Part shown: piece after piece, positions 31,501-40,822 of the stretch
Numbering within the stretch: the first letter of the stretch is position 1
Layout: each line of letters starts with the position of its first letter
Source: Hemerocallis citrina
Lineage: Eukaryota > Streptophyta > Magnoliopsida > Asparagales > Asphodelaceae
DNA: 64,000 nt
Reading direction: 5' to 3'
Assembly: GCA_017893485.1 (NCBI GenBank)
Contig: CM030358.1
Coordinates: forward strand, 145,404,393-145,468,392
Position numbers and translations under genes: made by a program
Notes under the pieces: model-generated
Databases searched by the model: none
What the model saw: only the letters and a program-made list of their open reading frames with translations
Told to the model about the DNA's origin: nothing

Positions 31501-33460
31501 GCGACGTCCTCTGAGTGGTCCCCTTCGTTAGGGCTCTATGCCCATCCTCTTTATAACCTCTAAGCGCCGGACCTCTATGGTCGCGGCTGGCCTCTCTACG
31601 GCGTGGAAGACGACTCCCTCTCGCATTGTCTCCTTTGGACGCAACCCTTCCTCTCACCTCCACGTGCCGCTCCCCTTCATCTTCCCTGCCTCTCTTCGAC
31701 ATAGGTCGTTGAACTGGAATGTCTTCTTGCTAGAACTTGGGGATAGCTTTCAGATTTCGCCTCTCTTCTCCTGTTGTTGCATAACTTTTCTACGTTTCTG
31801 ACATCTTATGTTAACAGTTATTAACTTCCAATACAACTGCCTTCAGAAATCTTCAGTAAGACATCTGTTGATTCTTGCCAGTTTTCTCCTTGGTAAGATT
31901 GCATTAATTGTGGCATAATGTCCTTTTTGATCAATTTTATGTCGAATATATTCTAAAACTTGGCTTTTTATTCTGAGCCAAGTGTATCAATCAGTAGAAG
32001 ATTGCACTTTCTCATTTCCGTATTTGATTCTGGTATCTTTATGCTTAATATTTGTTACAGAGTCTGCTACTTTTGTTTCCATTATTCATTTAGAACTGGG
32101 TATTGTTCATGATCTTATTCAGTGTAAGATCTTTAAGGAGTTTTGAGAATTCCTTGAAAACATGTTGATGAAACAATGTGTACATAGAAGGTTCCATCGA
32201 GTGAGGCTTTAGCAACTTTATTCTACACCTAATTTTGCAATCAACTTAGGGAACTGATAGGGTAGCTACATTACCTTCTAATGTGTATAATGTGCTTATG
32301 AGGTTAATAGAACCCAGTCTTCGAACCTTTAGAAAAGCTATATTTGCTGGTAACTTTAACAGTATACTGCTCGACCAAATGATACTCGGCAGCTACATGG
32401 GCTCAGTGTTGAAGAATCTACCCCACAATTCGTAGTGCTAATAGCGGAAACACACCACAAGCAATAGAAACTTCCAAGACTTAGATGAAGTAAGAACAAG
32501 CCACCACAATATATGCAAGATCTCACAAGAACACAATCAATATGCAGAGATAACCAATACTTCTTATTCTCCAAGAAATACAAAGATTACAAAAGAGATT
32601 ACAACTTTCAATCTCTCTCTTTGAAACACTTGGCACAATCTCCTCTTGAAGTTGAACAATGATAACGGCTCACCAAATCTCTCTATTTGGATCTTTTCAG
32701 AAATCTAAATCCTAGAATTTACGGTCATATATATAGCCTCCAAGTAAACCCTAAAAGATAAATACAAATCCAGCAATTGGGCCTTAAATTCGTAAGCCCA
32801 AAAACAATCAGTGCCGAAGTCGGTCAACCGCACCCCCAAGGTTGGTCGACAGCAACGTGTAGAGTCAAACCCAAGACACGACCGGTCGACTGCACGGTCG
32901 ACCGTCCCTTCTCTGTTGGACCTGTACACTCGAAGAACTCTCAGCAGTGTAGGTCGGTCGACCGCACCCCTAGGTCGGTCGACCGCAACTCTCCAGACTA
33001 CACTTCTTTTACTTGTTGTCTTCTCTTGTTGTCTTTGTCTCCTCCTTGTATTCTCCAACTTCAAGTACTCAGTGCCTACGTGTATTTGAGGCCAAAACCC
33101 TAACACTCAAGATATCATTACGGGGATCCAAGATATGACCAAAATGAAGCTATATATATTGAAATTTTGAATAAGACCATTTTAAATGAAGTACGAGAAT
33201 GACTTCCTTGTGTTTCTAGTTATGATAGTTAGCAATGATTAGGGAGATACTGTATTCTGTTCCATTAATTTTTTTTATGGATTCAATATTAATCAACATA
33301 AGTGGCTCTTGCAATGTAAAATTACATGCTTACGTAAATTTCGAAAACTTATTTACAGATTCTCAACTGATCCTGAAAATATCAAACTTTCAGGGATATT
33401 ACCATGGAATTTCCTAGCTTTGTCATGTACTCGGAAGTAAATGATGAAGAAATGATGTAA
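10531..33460 (+). CDS. CBL: calcineurin B-like calcium sensor, CBL4/CBL5/CBL8 type (8 exons, 214 aa)
   Basis: EF-hand sensor that binds CIPK kinases. Exons: 10531-10609, 11653-11735, 11839-11898, 23101-23209, 23324-23376, 23847-23927, 24062-24174, 33394-33460. All junctions are GT/AG and the phases join to one 645-nt frame. MGCVHAK gives myristoylation at Gly2 and S-acylation at Cys3, so membrane attachment is expected. EF1 is the degenerate CBL loop (about 44-57). EF2 is 80-91, EF3 117-128, and EF4 161-172 is canonical ([12 protein letters not shown]). FPSF at 199-202 carries the Ser that CIPKs phosphorylate. Closest by motif memory to the SOS3/CBL4 clade; which paralogue is unresolved. Introns 3 (11,202 bp) and 7 (9,219 bp) are filled by transposons. 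No defect is seen in the coding exons. Confidence 0.93.
10610..11652 (+). other. CBL intron 1
   Basis: A/T-rich intron of 1,043 bp with GT/AG ends. No mobile element or gene is recognised inside. Confidence 0.7.
12005..12154 (-). repeat. 3' LTR of copia element 2
   Basis: 150 bp, TGATAATG...TTTAACA on the plus strand. Closely matches the copy at 16606-16755. Contains TATATATAGGAGGG. Confidence 0.88.
12434..14949 (-). pseudogene. copia integrase, reverse transcriptase and RNase H remains
   Basis: Reading right to left: the integrase HHCC and core at 14949-14368 ([39 protein letters not shown]). A degenerate linker with proline-rich runs follows (14138-13869). The RT has [15 protein letters not shown] at about 13095. 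RNase H (12634-12434) shows AYSDSDWVG and [11 protein letters not shown], but lacks the usual segment between DW and the CVFLG-like CLFLG. Stops and frame changes separate the parts, so no enzyme can be made. Confidence 0.88.
16330..16560 (-). repeat. trinucleotide-rich repeat in the copia element 2 leader
   Basis: Irregular repeats of a unit like TTGGGTTGCTGTTGTCGAGG followed by AAGAAG. Long frames on both strands here come from the repeat and are not genes. Confidence 0.6.
16606..16755 (-). repeat. 5' LTR of copia element 2
   Basis: 150 bp; partner of 12005-12154 with a modest number of substitutions. The adjacent site at 16594-16605 is the tRNA-Met primer binding site. Confidence 0.88.
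16756..18049 (+). other. CBL intron 3, unique-looking part
   Basis: A/T-rich intron sequence between two retrotransposons. No coding similarity or repeat structure was recognised. Confidence 0.55.
18055..19254 (-). repeat. 3' LTR of the Ty3 element
   Basis: 1,200 bp, TG...CA. Contains a GC-rich central block (18470-18890) with GTCGAC sites, and telomere-like GGGTTAGGGTTTAGG by chance near 18885. Differs from the partner LTR by scattered substitutions and small indels. Confidence 0.9.
19423..19764. repeat. 171-bp tandem duplication in the Ty3 interior
   Basis: Two adjacent near-identical copies, 19423-19593 and 19594-19764, both starting TCCCTTGTAGAGATTATC. It duplicates the sequence after the integrase fragment, close to the 3' LTR. 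Confidence 0.9.
19611..20114 (-). pseudogene. Ty3 integrase C-terminal domain fragment
   Basis: The frame reads [59 protein letters not shown] and [11 protein letters not shown]. This is the C-terminal domain found in chromovirus integrases, without the catalytic core. It overlaps the end of the gag frame in another frame, marking the deletion junction. Confidence 0.8.
19976..21352 (-). CDS. Ty3 gag protein (458-aa open frame)
   Basis: Open retrotransposon gag. The capsid-type Retrotrans_gag region ([44 protein letters not shown]) spans about residues 100-260. A CCHC zinc knuckle, [14 protein letters not shown], lies near 350. The last 40 or so residues come from the wrong frame of the integrase tail, showing where the pol deletion fused gag to downstream sequence. 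Element protein; could still assemble particles if expressed (inference). Confidence 0.88.
   Translation of the reverse strand: MRLRSTITNPEEPFFSLPDHPIRNPRPHRPEMDNFDISATLPVIQATLVNINQSLEKVELNQTIAPELHANRQISQGNIRDNRRQECDLDEQYKKNVKADVLHFEDHMEPQAYLDWICTMDHYFVWFDMSEALKVKFVTMKLTRKAQQYWTNLEHARRSRGLAPIATWEAMKKKLTERYVPLSFHTRLLDSWNQLYQKSKSTQEYIDKFDDFLIQCNTLGKESEEQTLSRFRAGLRADLRNELIHRNVNSLAAPYALVLDMNSLKASSHYRSSDSRDHSPRMILPNSSKPEHSSPQYPNKFYPSKPTSNSYSLRNDNTCKNTERDSSKIDPLTKCYKCKGYGHIPGNCPSPSRINIVEGTAAIADEPDNEFTYEPNVSDDFDEKGNDQSLNCIQFVQSPLLSVPESPILFQVTWQPIDFTPVLEHHRVTKSASHLHSAFMICIEIFPRKLMRIILTTR
21593..22766 (-). repeat. 5' LTR of the Ty3 element
   Basis: 1,174 bp, TG...CA; partner of 18055-19254. The GC-rich block is at about 21955-22360. 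Confidence 0.9.
23449..23548 (+). mobile_element. truncated Au-like SINE in CBL intron 5
   Basis: A 100-bp body ending GACCCCAACTAGTTGGGA, then AAAAGGCT and a (TTG)n tail, the known 3' end of plant Au-family SINEs. A perfect 20-bp target duplication TAATATTTAGAAGTTGAAAC flanks it at 23429-23448 and 23549-23568. The pol III promoter half is missing, so it is a 5'-truncated insertion. Confidence 0.85.
24370..24663. mobile_element. hAT-type MITE in CBL intron 7
   Basis: 294 bp with terminal inverted repeats TAGGGCTGCAAATGAA / TAGGGCTGCAATTGAG and a perfect 8-bp target duplication GGTGTACT (24362-24369 and 24664-24671), which is diagnostic of hAT. The interior is almost wholly built from GAGCTCGAGCT-like palindromes, in two related halves sharing AAAACTGAGCTCGTTTCGTA. 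Confidence 0.92.
24672..25247 (+). other. CBL intron 7, unique-looking part with a possible SINE
   Basis: Mostly plain intron. Near 24700-24770 a tRNA-like stretch with a box-B-like GGGTTCAATTC could be a SINE, but no tail or duplication was found. Confidence 0.4.
25553..28145 (-). pseudogene. LINE ORF2 reverse transcriptase and zf-RVT region, broken
   Basis: RT segments in order: [47 protein letters not shown] (first catalytic Asp), [12 protein letters not shown], and [11 protein letters not shown] (catalytic DD, intact). After stops near 27387, 26852 and 26537 come the C-terminal domain and the zf-RVT part ([39 protein letters not shown]). Enough defects to be inactive. Confidence 0.9.
28078..29244 (-). 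pseudogene. LINE ORF2 AP-endonuclease domain, with in-frame duplication
   Basis: Apurinic-type endonuclease that nicks target DNA. Motifs present: [22 protein letters not shown]. Two defects stand out. A 72-bp tandem duplication (29044-29115 and 29116-29187) repeats 24 residues around the catalytic ETK. The usual GDFN motif reads GGFN, so a conserved Asp is lost. The frame then shifts before the reverse transcriptase. Confidence 0.85.
29591..31702 (-). pseudogene. LINE ORF1 (zinc knuckle and DUF4283-like protein), broken
   Basis: Reading right to left: a basic, Arg-rich N-terminus ([12 protein letters not shown]...). Next come tandem CCHC-like motifs ([14 protein letters not shown] and [14 protein letters not shown]). 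Then a DUF4283-like region ([13 protein letters not shown] to [16 protein letters not shown]) and an acidic, low-complexity tail. In-frame stops occur near 31333 and 30806, and frame changes near 30488 and 30140. ORF1 normally binds LINE RNA. Confidence 0.75.
31813..32401 (+). other. CBL intron 7, between LINE and solo LTR
   Basis: A/T-rich intron; nothing recognised. Confidence 0.5.
32407..33105 (-). mobile_element. copia-type solo LTR in CBL intron 7
   Basis: 699 bp, TGTTGAAG...CCCTAACA, with 5-bp target duplication CTCAG/CTCAA (32402-32406, 33106-33110; one mismatch). Minus orientation is inferred from GGCTATATATATGACC on that strand. The middle (about 32815-32995) has repeated GGTCGACCG-type palindromes, in the same style as the LTRs of copia element 3, to which it appears distantly related. 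Confidence 0.85.
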
Positions 33461-33930
33461 AAACTGATGCAGACGATCACCTTGATACCTGTTGTTGCCT
33501 CTACCTGGTACGAGGAATGATGCATTAGTTAAGAGAGTGGATCTTTGGAGATCAGCTCCTCCTGATAATAACTGAAACATGTGTGCAGTCCATGGAATCA
33601 ATGCTGGTACATCTTCATCTGATGCTCAGTCTCTCAAATATGTGCTCTCAAAGCAGTCAGTATGTTACCTAACTGATCCACAGTATTTTGTGCTGTTCCT
33701 CATACAGGAGAGTCCTTGCTCCTGTATATTATTTACTTGCAGCAGACAAAGAACCCCTCCTTTCCCCTCTCCCTGCAGCACAATATGCAAATATGAGAGC
33801 TAGTTTTATATGGAACATATTTTCTGGAATCCGAGCTCAAAAAGATAGTTGTAATGTTTTTGATATGTTATTAAAACAGATTTTCCAAATTTGGTGACTT
33901 AATAAAATGTATGCACTGTATGGAGAGAAA
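33461..33930 (+). other. 3' untranslated region of the CBL gene
   Basis: Follows the TAA at 33458-33460. The best polyadenylation signal is AATAAA at 33901-33906, so the mRNA probably ends near 33920-33930. Confidence 0.5.
33901..33906 (+). terminator. probable polyadenylation signal of the CBL gene
   Basis: AATAAA in a T/A-rich setting about 440 nt after the stop codon. Earlier weaker signals cannot be excluded. Confidence 0.4.
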
Positions 33931-34332
33931 AGCTGTCACTGATTGCCTACATTGATCTCATAACATCGTTCATTTGTGTCTTGTAATTTTATGTCGGCAC
34001 TTTCCAAATTTCTGAAAGCTACTTCAATCTATTAAATAGAATGTCATTTTTATCGTGTGTTGACGTTCCGATATACATGGGGTCATGATACTTAGGTTGA
34101 TTGATGTTGTTCATGCTGTAATTTTATTTTTTAGGTTTGTTTTAGGTTTTGTGATGTCATTCTGTAAGGTTAAACGTTGGAGTCATTGTAGTTGCGGTTA
34201 ACTTTTTAATGTAACATGTGACTTTTAGGCTTTTAGCCATTCATTTTGCAAAAAATAAGTCAAAAAAAGAAAGAAAAGCATGATAAACTTTTAATACAAC
34301 AAGAACATTTAAAACTTTTTAGTCAAACAGGT
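33931..34332. other. CBL downstream spacer
   Basis: No gene. A roughly 65-bp segment at 34230-34300 (TTTTAGCCATTCATTTTGC...GCATGATAAACTTTTAA) recurs on the far side of the next LINE at 36512-36577, so it was duplicated locally. Confidence 0.5.
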
Positions 34333-34351
34333 GACCTTAAGCCATTTATTT

Positions 34352-36506
34352 ATTTATTTTTATTTTTATTTTTTTAAGAAAAAGGTGGAGTATAACCGTC
34401 ATATTTCATTCATGAGAATTTAACAAAACAAACTTAGAGTATTTGACTCAAATACAAGAACTACAGAGCAGAAAATAAAACATAACGCCTCCAACAAAAC
34501 CTTGGGGGTGGGACAAATCAAATAACAAAATCAACATAACACAACAAAAGGAGTACAGAAAAGAAAATGAAAGAGAACAATAGCGGGGGTCCCTCCAACA
34601 TAATCTTGGAGGGAGGGTACTCAGTCGATAGTAGGGCCAAACTCAACCTCCTCCTCGTCATAATCCTCCACCTGGAATGCTTTAGCGATCCTCCCTCTTG
34701 GAGAAGCTGCAGTTGTAGCCCAAAAGGAAATAAGATACATGATATGAGTAAGATTACCAGAAATACTATTACAAGTTTCACGAAAGTAAAAGTTATTTCT
34801 GTCTAGTCATAAAACTCAGGTCATTGCGGTGATAGCAATATACCACGCTTCTTTCATTTCTTTACGTTTAGATATAAATTAGGAGCCAACCCACTCCTCA
34901 TAAGATAAGGGGTACATCGTAGTGCCCAATGCACGGAGGACCCCACTCAGAACCGATCTGCTCCTGTGACAGTCAAGTTAAAGATGGTTTCATGTCTCCA
35001 GGGTAGCATTGCAAAAACCACAGTTGGTCTCAATCAGGGGTTGGCATTTAACTAGATTTTCTCTAGTAAGAATAGCATCGTTAAGTACCAACTACAAAAA
35101 GACTCTGACTTTCAAAGGGGACTTCACTTTCCAAAGAATAGTCAACCAACTCGGCCGACAATCCCTATAGTGGATGCGGTTATAGAGTGAGTGGACCTGG
35201 AAAGCACCAGACGTCTCCAAACCCCATGCTTTCCGATCCGGGCCTTGAGAACACCGCACCTTCGATTGTTCGATGAACTCTTGCAGCATTGCTAGTCACA
35301 ATTGAGACTCCTACGTCAGGCGGTGCCTGAAAGAAGGTTTCCACAAACCTCTTTTCCACGTCTTGGCCACCAAAGCATGGGGTTGAGAAGCATTTTCATA
35401 GAGATCCGAGAACATGTCTCGTAAGGCATGCGCTCCACACCAATTATCCCACCAGGATTTAGTCGTCATACCATTACCAATAAAGGATGTAACTCCAGAT
35501 CTGAAAGAATCATGGGCTTTTGAGACGCTTCTCTAAAATCAGGAGACCCTGTGACCAATCCTGAAGCTCCTAGGACGTGAGCCCTTTCCTTGGAAATAGG
35601 ATTGGACGAAGTCCTGCCAACCTTCGTCATACGGATGATAAGCTTTCCACCACCATTTACCAAGGATGGCCAAATTCATATCTCTCAGGTCAATAACACA
35701 AAACCGCCATGAATCTTCTTCATATAGACTTTTTTTCCACCTGATAAGATGGTACCCTTTTCTGTCATTGTCAACACCTCTCCAGAGGAATCTTTTCCGG
35801 ACGCGATCAATCATTTGGATCACCCATTTTGGTAGTTCAAAGAAGAACATGTAGTAGGTTGGGAGATTGGATAAGACCAAATTGATTAGAGTGGCTTTAC
35901 CACCAAGAGAAAGTGATTTGTCTTACCAACCGGACAATTTGGATTTAACTTTGTCGACGATCGGTAACCAATCCGATTTGTTCAATCGACCGAGACAAAT
36001 AGGCAATCTTAGGTATTTGAGTGGGAACCGATCAAAGCAGCAGTTGAGGATGGATGCATGCATAAGTGCCTCCTCATCAGACTAGATGATGGGGATAAGG
36101 TCACTTTTATGAAAGTTCACCCGCAGACCAGACCATGCCTCAAAACAATACAAAGCTCCTTTAAAGGCAAAGGTTTCCCCCACGTCCCCATTGCCAAAGA
36201 GAAGAGTGTCATCGGTATATTGGAGAATTGTGCAGCTCGGACTGTTACGACCGCAAGCCACAGGTGCAGTTATCAGTCATACTTTTAAGGACTTTATCAC
36301 AATAGTAAACAAGAGAGGGGAGAGGGGGTCTCATTGTCTCAGGCCTCTTCTACAAAAGAACGGCAAGCCAGCTATACCATTGACCATTATTGACGTCCTG
36401 CTTGTGGTCAGACCGTGGTGCACCCAATTGATCCATCTATCCCCGAAGCCTCTGCCCCGGAGAGCCTCTAGCGCCTCTTTCAGACAATCCCAATCTCTAC
36501 TGCTGA
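34352..36506 (-). mobile_element. 5'-truncated L1-type LINE
   Basis: Antisense LINE flanked by an imperfect 19-bp duplication, GACCTTAAGCCATTTATTT (34333-34351) and GACCTTTAGCCATTTATTT (36507-36525). The A-rich tail appears as T-rich sequence near 34350-34375. RT fragments, right to left: LEALRGRGFGDRWINWVHHG, a post-catalytic region (LPKWVIQMIDRVRKRFLWRG, LRDMNLAILGKWWWKAYHP), then zf-RVT pieces (LTILWKVKSPLKVRVFL). Same LINE group as the remnant at 3740-5352. Stops and shifts are frequent. Confidence 0.88.
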
Positions 36507-36525
36507 GACCTTTAGCCATTTATTT

Positions 36526-36878
36526 TGCTAAAAATAACTAAGAAAGGAAAGAAGTGCATGATAAACTTTTAAAACAATATACTGCCTTTTAATCTGCACA
36601 AAATTCATACCGAATCCCAAATTTATTCATTAAGATAGATCATGCTACACGAGAAATTTAGATATTGTTGTCGGATAAATGATTCGAAAAAGTATTGACT
36701 TAAACTGATCATCTCCTTCAATAAGAGAAACTGCAAATAGTTCTAGAACAACAGTAGACTTAAGTCTTTCAGAGAACCTCACTCCTCTTTCTTTACGGCG
36801 GGGGATACAACTCCAGTAATCAAAGTAAAGATACTTACATATAAAATAATATATTTGATTTAAGGTTTAAACCATGAT
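36526..36878. other. spacer 3' of the PI4K gamma pseudogene
   Basis: A/T-rich; apart from the duplicated segment at 36512-36577 nothing is recognised. Confidence 0.5.
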
Positions 36879-37343
36879 CTAAAGAAAATAAATCTTAAAG
36901 ACAAGTTCGTGAAGGCATCGATCCATTATTTTAGAAACAGAGTCGAGAAATGCAGCTTCGCTGGTGCCTTGAAGAACGTTGCTCTCTCTGCTGCTTGTAC
37001 GATCTTCTTGATCGTGGATTCTTTCTGGAGAGTTTTCTGCACATAATGCTACTGATTGCAAATGGAGTTAGTCCTCTTTCCGCACCCTTCTTTAAGAGCA
37101 TGGTGGAGATGCAAACAGTTCCGGCACATTCGACTGAGAGATCCCAGCCGTAGAATTTTTGGAATTTTAGAAGGGCGAGATCTTGTTCTGCATCCAGAGC
37201 CACTGAAATGTACAATCTTCAAACTGCGTAAGTTAAGAGAGCGAGAGAGCTTAAAAGAATTGACAATATGTGAGCTTGATAGCTTACTAATAAAAATGGA
37301 TCAAACTTCAAAAAAATAGAGAACAGACATATATAGCAGTATA

Positions 37344-38198
37344 CAGTGGCGGAGCTAGGATTTTCATTCACCGGGAGCGAAATCACTAGATCTAAAAAAT
37401 TTCATCCATAACTGTGAATATTGTTAAAAATTAAATTAGTATCAAACAAACAGCGTGTCTTTCAATCAAGGTAGTAAGCTTATAATTGCATCATGCCTTA
37501 GAAAGTTAGGTTTCATTCCTATTTCCTAATGACGAGCAAAACCAAATTCATCAAAAACAGTCACGCCTAAATAGAAGGATAAGCTACTGATCAATTAGAA
37601 ACAATTATAATAGAAAATCAATTTCCTAGTTATTTAAACTGTGTTCTAAAAAAGGGCCTAAATAGTCACTTAATTTTCTACTAATATCTCATAAGAAATC
37701 ATCTGATACTATTACTTGAAATCTCAAGCTTAGTTATAAGTTTTAACAGCCACAAATCTCAATAGAAATTGCCACTTTGCGCCTTCAATATCAAATTTTC
37801 TCATATTCTCAAATATCAAACTTCGAACCTAGATCCGCAACATCCGCTCATATTCTCAACAATCTCAAATCTTTTTTTAAAAAAAAAAATATTTTTTGAA
37901 CAATCTCAAATCTCAAATAATTATCTCACATTCTTAAATATGAATTATACCTGACTCTGACTGAGAAAAGAAAAATTAAAATGTTTTTTTTGACGATTGA
38001 AAAATTAAAATGTAGAAGAGAGAAGCGTAAAAAAAGGGGGAGCGAATCGGGTCGGGTAGTGTGTAAGTGTGGGCCTCAGGGAGAGCGAGCTGTATGGACT
38101 TACATTTTAAAAAATTAAAATAATTTTTTTTACAAGGGAGCTGCCCAAGCCCAGAGAAAGCGGCCGCTCACCCTGAGCTTAGTATGGCTCCGCCACTG
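37344..38198. mobile_element. non-autonomous hAT-type element in the PI4K pseudogene intron
   Basis: 855 bp with 12-bp perfect terminal inverted repeats CAGTGGCGGAGC and an 8-bp target duplication with one mismatch (GCAGTATA 37336-37343, GCAGTAGA 38199-38206). No transposase. Confidence 0.88.
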
Positions 38199-38613
38199 GC
38201 AGTAGATCAAACTTCAAACTGTGATCGTATTACTAGTAACATATCGTTGTATATATCCCCACGACTAGTATAGGATACAAAATGTCAATATCATCAATTT
38301 TACTGGAAAGTTTAACTTTGCAATATGTGACGTTGCTAAAATCATGCACAGGTAGAAATGTAAATATAATAAAAGCTGGCTGAAGTAGGAAATTTACAGT
38401 CAGGTAAGCAGTACCCATGATCGATCGGAATCAACACAATGCGACCTTCTCCTCGTTTCTTGCAATATAAGATGTTGCCCGTATGACGATCTGCATCGCC
38501 AATCTTATATCTAACATGGAAATCTTATGAACCTCCTCCACCGGAAATGCCTTCAGAGGCCCCATATCTTCACAACTCATGTAGTTCTTCACAAACATTT
38601 GCAACGAACCAAC

Positions 38614-39313
38614 TGTTGGGTTTATGTCTTGCATACTATGTTGGATAAGAAGACGACGAGACGATAAAGGAATCGAGACGATCGGAGACGGAGTGGAAGT
38701 AAGGAAAACAGTCAGCCGCAGCAGTAGGTGGAGTTGCGGTCGACCGCTCTGACCGCAAAGAGTTCCCAAGAGGGGGACGGTCGACTGACCTTGTGGTGCG
38801 GTCGACCGAACGCGGCTCTGATAAAATATTTGGGTCAGGTTTTGGTGATTCGTGAGAAGCCCAGCTTGCTCTTCAAGTCAGATCTGACGGCTCTTATCGT
38901 AGGGTTATTTCTTCGGGAATATCCAATGGTTATTGTATCAAGATATCAAACTAGGGTTTCTCTATATCTCTATATATTGTTGTATTGGCCTCCATTAAGA
39001 GCCAAGAGAGAGAGAGAGAGAGTACTTCATTGAAAGAGAGATTGAGTGATTCTCTAATTGTAAACAACTAGTACCTGCTGGTGAGGCTTGAGAGAGGGTC
39101 GTTATGAGAATTGTAACATTCTTATATCTACTCTAGTTGAATAACATCTTGGATTTCTTCTCACCCAGAATAAGGCGAAAGCCCCAACCGGGACAAATTT
39201 GTGTGTACTTTGGTGTGTTTGATATGATCTCATATGTGTTTGGTAGTTTGTGTTGATTGCATCGAATAACTCAACAAGATCCTAGGTGGGGTTTTCGGTT
39301 GAAATCCCTAACA
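38614..39313 (+). repeat. 5' LTR of copia element 3
   Basis: 700 bp, TGTTGGGTTTATG...CCCTAACA, with GGTCGACCG, GGTCGACTG and GGTCGACCG sites near 38735-38810 and a GA microsatellite near 39005-39022. Confidence 0.92.
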
Positions 39314-39364
39314 ATTGGTATCAGAGCTTCGGGTTCAAGGGTTTGTTCAAGTTCCTTTGAGAAT

Positions 39365-39769
39365 ATGGCAGATCAGATCACGAAGATCAAGCGGTTCAAA
39401 GGCAAGATCAACTTTGATCTCTTGAAGGTGGACATGCATGAAGCACCAGTTCAACAGGACTTGAATCTAGTCCTAGAAGGAGATAAAGGCAGACCAATCG
39501 GCATAAAGCAGGAGAATTGGGAGGAGATTTATTCAGAAGTCTTGGGTTTAATCTGTATGTATTCGATGGGCGAAGTCAGGTGTAGGAGAAGCGCGGCGAG
39601 TCTTTGGACAAGATTCAGAATTGACTACTCGAGATCGTTAATACAATGTCGGATGTACCAGCGAAGAAAGTTGTGAGATTTCTCAATGAAGAAAAGTACC
39701 GCTCTTCTAGATCATGTAGTGGAGTTCAATATGGAGTTATCTAAACTGAGGGCATTCAACGCAGATGAT
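39365..39769 (+). pseudogene. copia element 3 gag, 5' part
   Basis: Starts MADQITKIKRFKGKINFDLL, a copia gag N-terminus, then drifts out of frame after about 100 residues. It is cut by the Ty3 insertion at 39770. Confidence 0.8.
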
Positions 39770-40340
39770 TGATATGGCTATAAATAGAACTAAATCGGAA
39801 TCGTTCAAATCGGGGACGAATCTTAAAGCTCTCAGGGGTAAACCGGTAATTTCACCTACAAACGTTCTGAAATGGGAACTGGGTCTTTCTTCAAAGCCCA
39901 ATAACCCATAAACGGATCTGTCCTATTATTAGGTTTGGGTAGCAGCCTGCTACAAACCAGCCCAGAATATTTAAAGATTAATTCAAATTCGTAGTTATCT
40001 CTATGAAACGATTTAAACTCTATATCTTATTCAAAAACACCAGGAAGTAGAGATAAATCTTTATCTCGAAACGGGTCCCTAAGGTGACTATAAATACCCC
40101 TCTTCCCCCACTGTAACAAAGTAATCAATCTTTTTCCATATAAAGCTATTTCATAATCTTCCTGATTCCCGACAAGAGCGTTGCCGGGATCCATCCCGGT
40201 GTATCGAACTTTTTTGCAGGTCAACGACAACGGCAAGAAACCAGTCAAATGTCGGTGAAGGTCAACAGATTTGCTTTATTGTTTCCTAAAAGTATCCACA
40301 AATTCATCTGTTTGCTCCCACACCAAAATAAGCAGCAACA
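39770..40340 (+). repeat. 5' LTR of the Tat-like element
   Basis: 571 bp, TGATATGG...GCAGCAACA. TATAAATA motifs near 39778 and a likely promoter TATAAATACC near 40089. Confidence 0.88.
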
Positions 40341-40822
40341 GATTGGCGCCGTCTATAGGAAACTCGAAAAGCAATCCAACCTTACTTCATCAGCGAAAGT
40401 AGTTTCAAACCATGCATCTGAAAAAGAAGGAAAAGGCAGCGGCCTCCAGCCAAAGAGCCACTCCTCTTCCTCCTCCTCCTCCTCCAATCCAAGATGTTCT
40501 TCCTCAACAGCCTCCTCCTCAACAGGCCCCTCCAGGGTCTTGGGGGCTGCCCAGGGGGGCTCTCGTCGGAGTCATCCAAAACAACATCCTCTTCATGACC
40601 ATGTCTCGGTCAACAATCCTTCAGTTGACTCTATGGCTTCTCAAAGCCCTCCCAAGCAGGATTTGCATTAAGTAATTGTTAACCGCCAGTAGGGGTTGAC
40701 CTCCGAGCTCGCTTGAATGGATGGCGAGCCATTGAGGGAGTCCATCAACCTGAGCACCCAGGGGTCTCGAGAGTTCGGACCCCCCGTAGACTGAGGACCA
40801 GAAGATCCCCTCCTGCGAGGAG

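Larger units (their letters stand above)
25266..31794 (-). mobile_element. full-length L1-type LINE in CBL intron 7
   Basis: A 6.5-kb antisense LINE with an 18-bp perfect target duplication TTTCTGACATCTTATGTT (25248-25265 and 31795-31812) and a poly(A) tail, seen as T12 at 25266. ORF1 and ORF2 are both recognisable along the full length, each with stops and frameshifts. It is the largest single insertion in the intron. Confidence 0.95.

Noticed and set aside
36879..38769. PI4K gamma as an intact host gene
   Set aside because: Frameshifts, an internal deletion, stops and a 15-kb exonic insertion; called a pseudogene instead.
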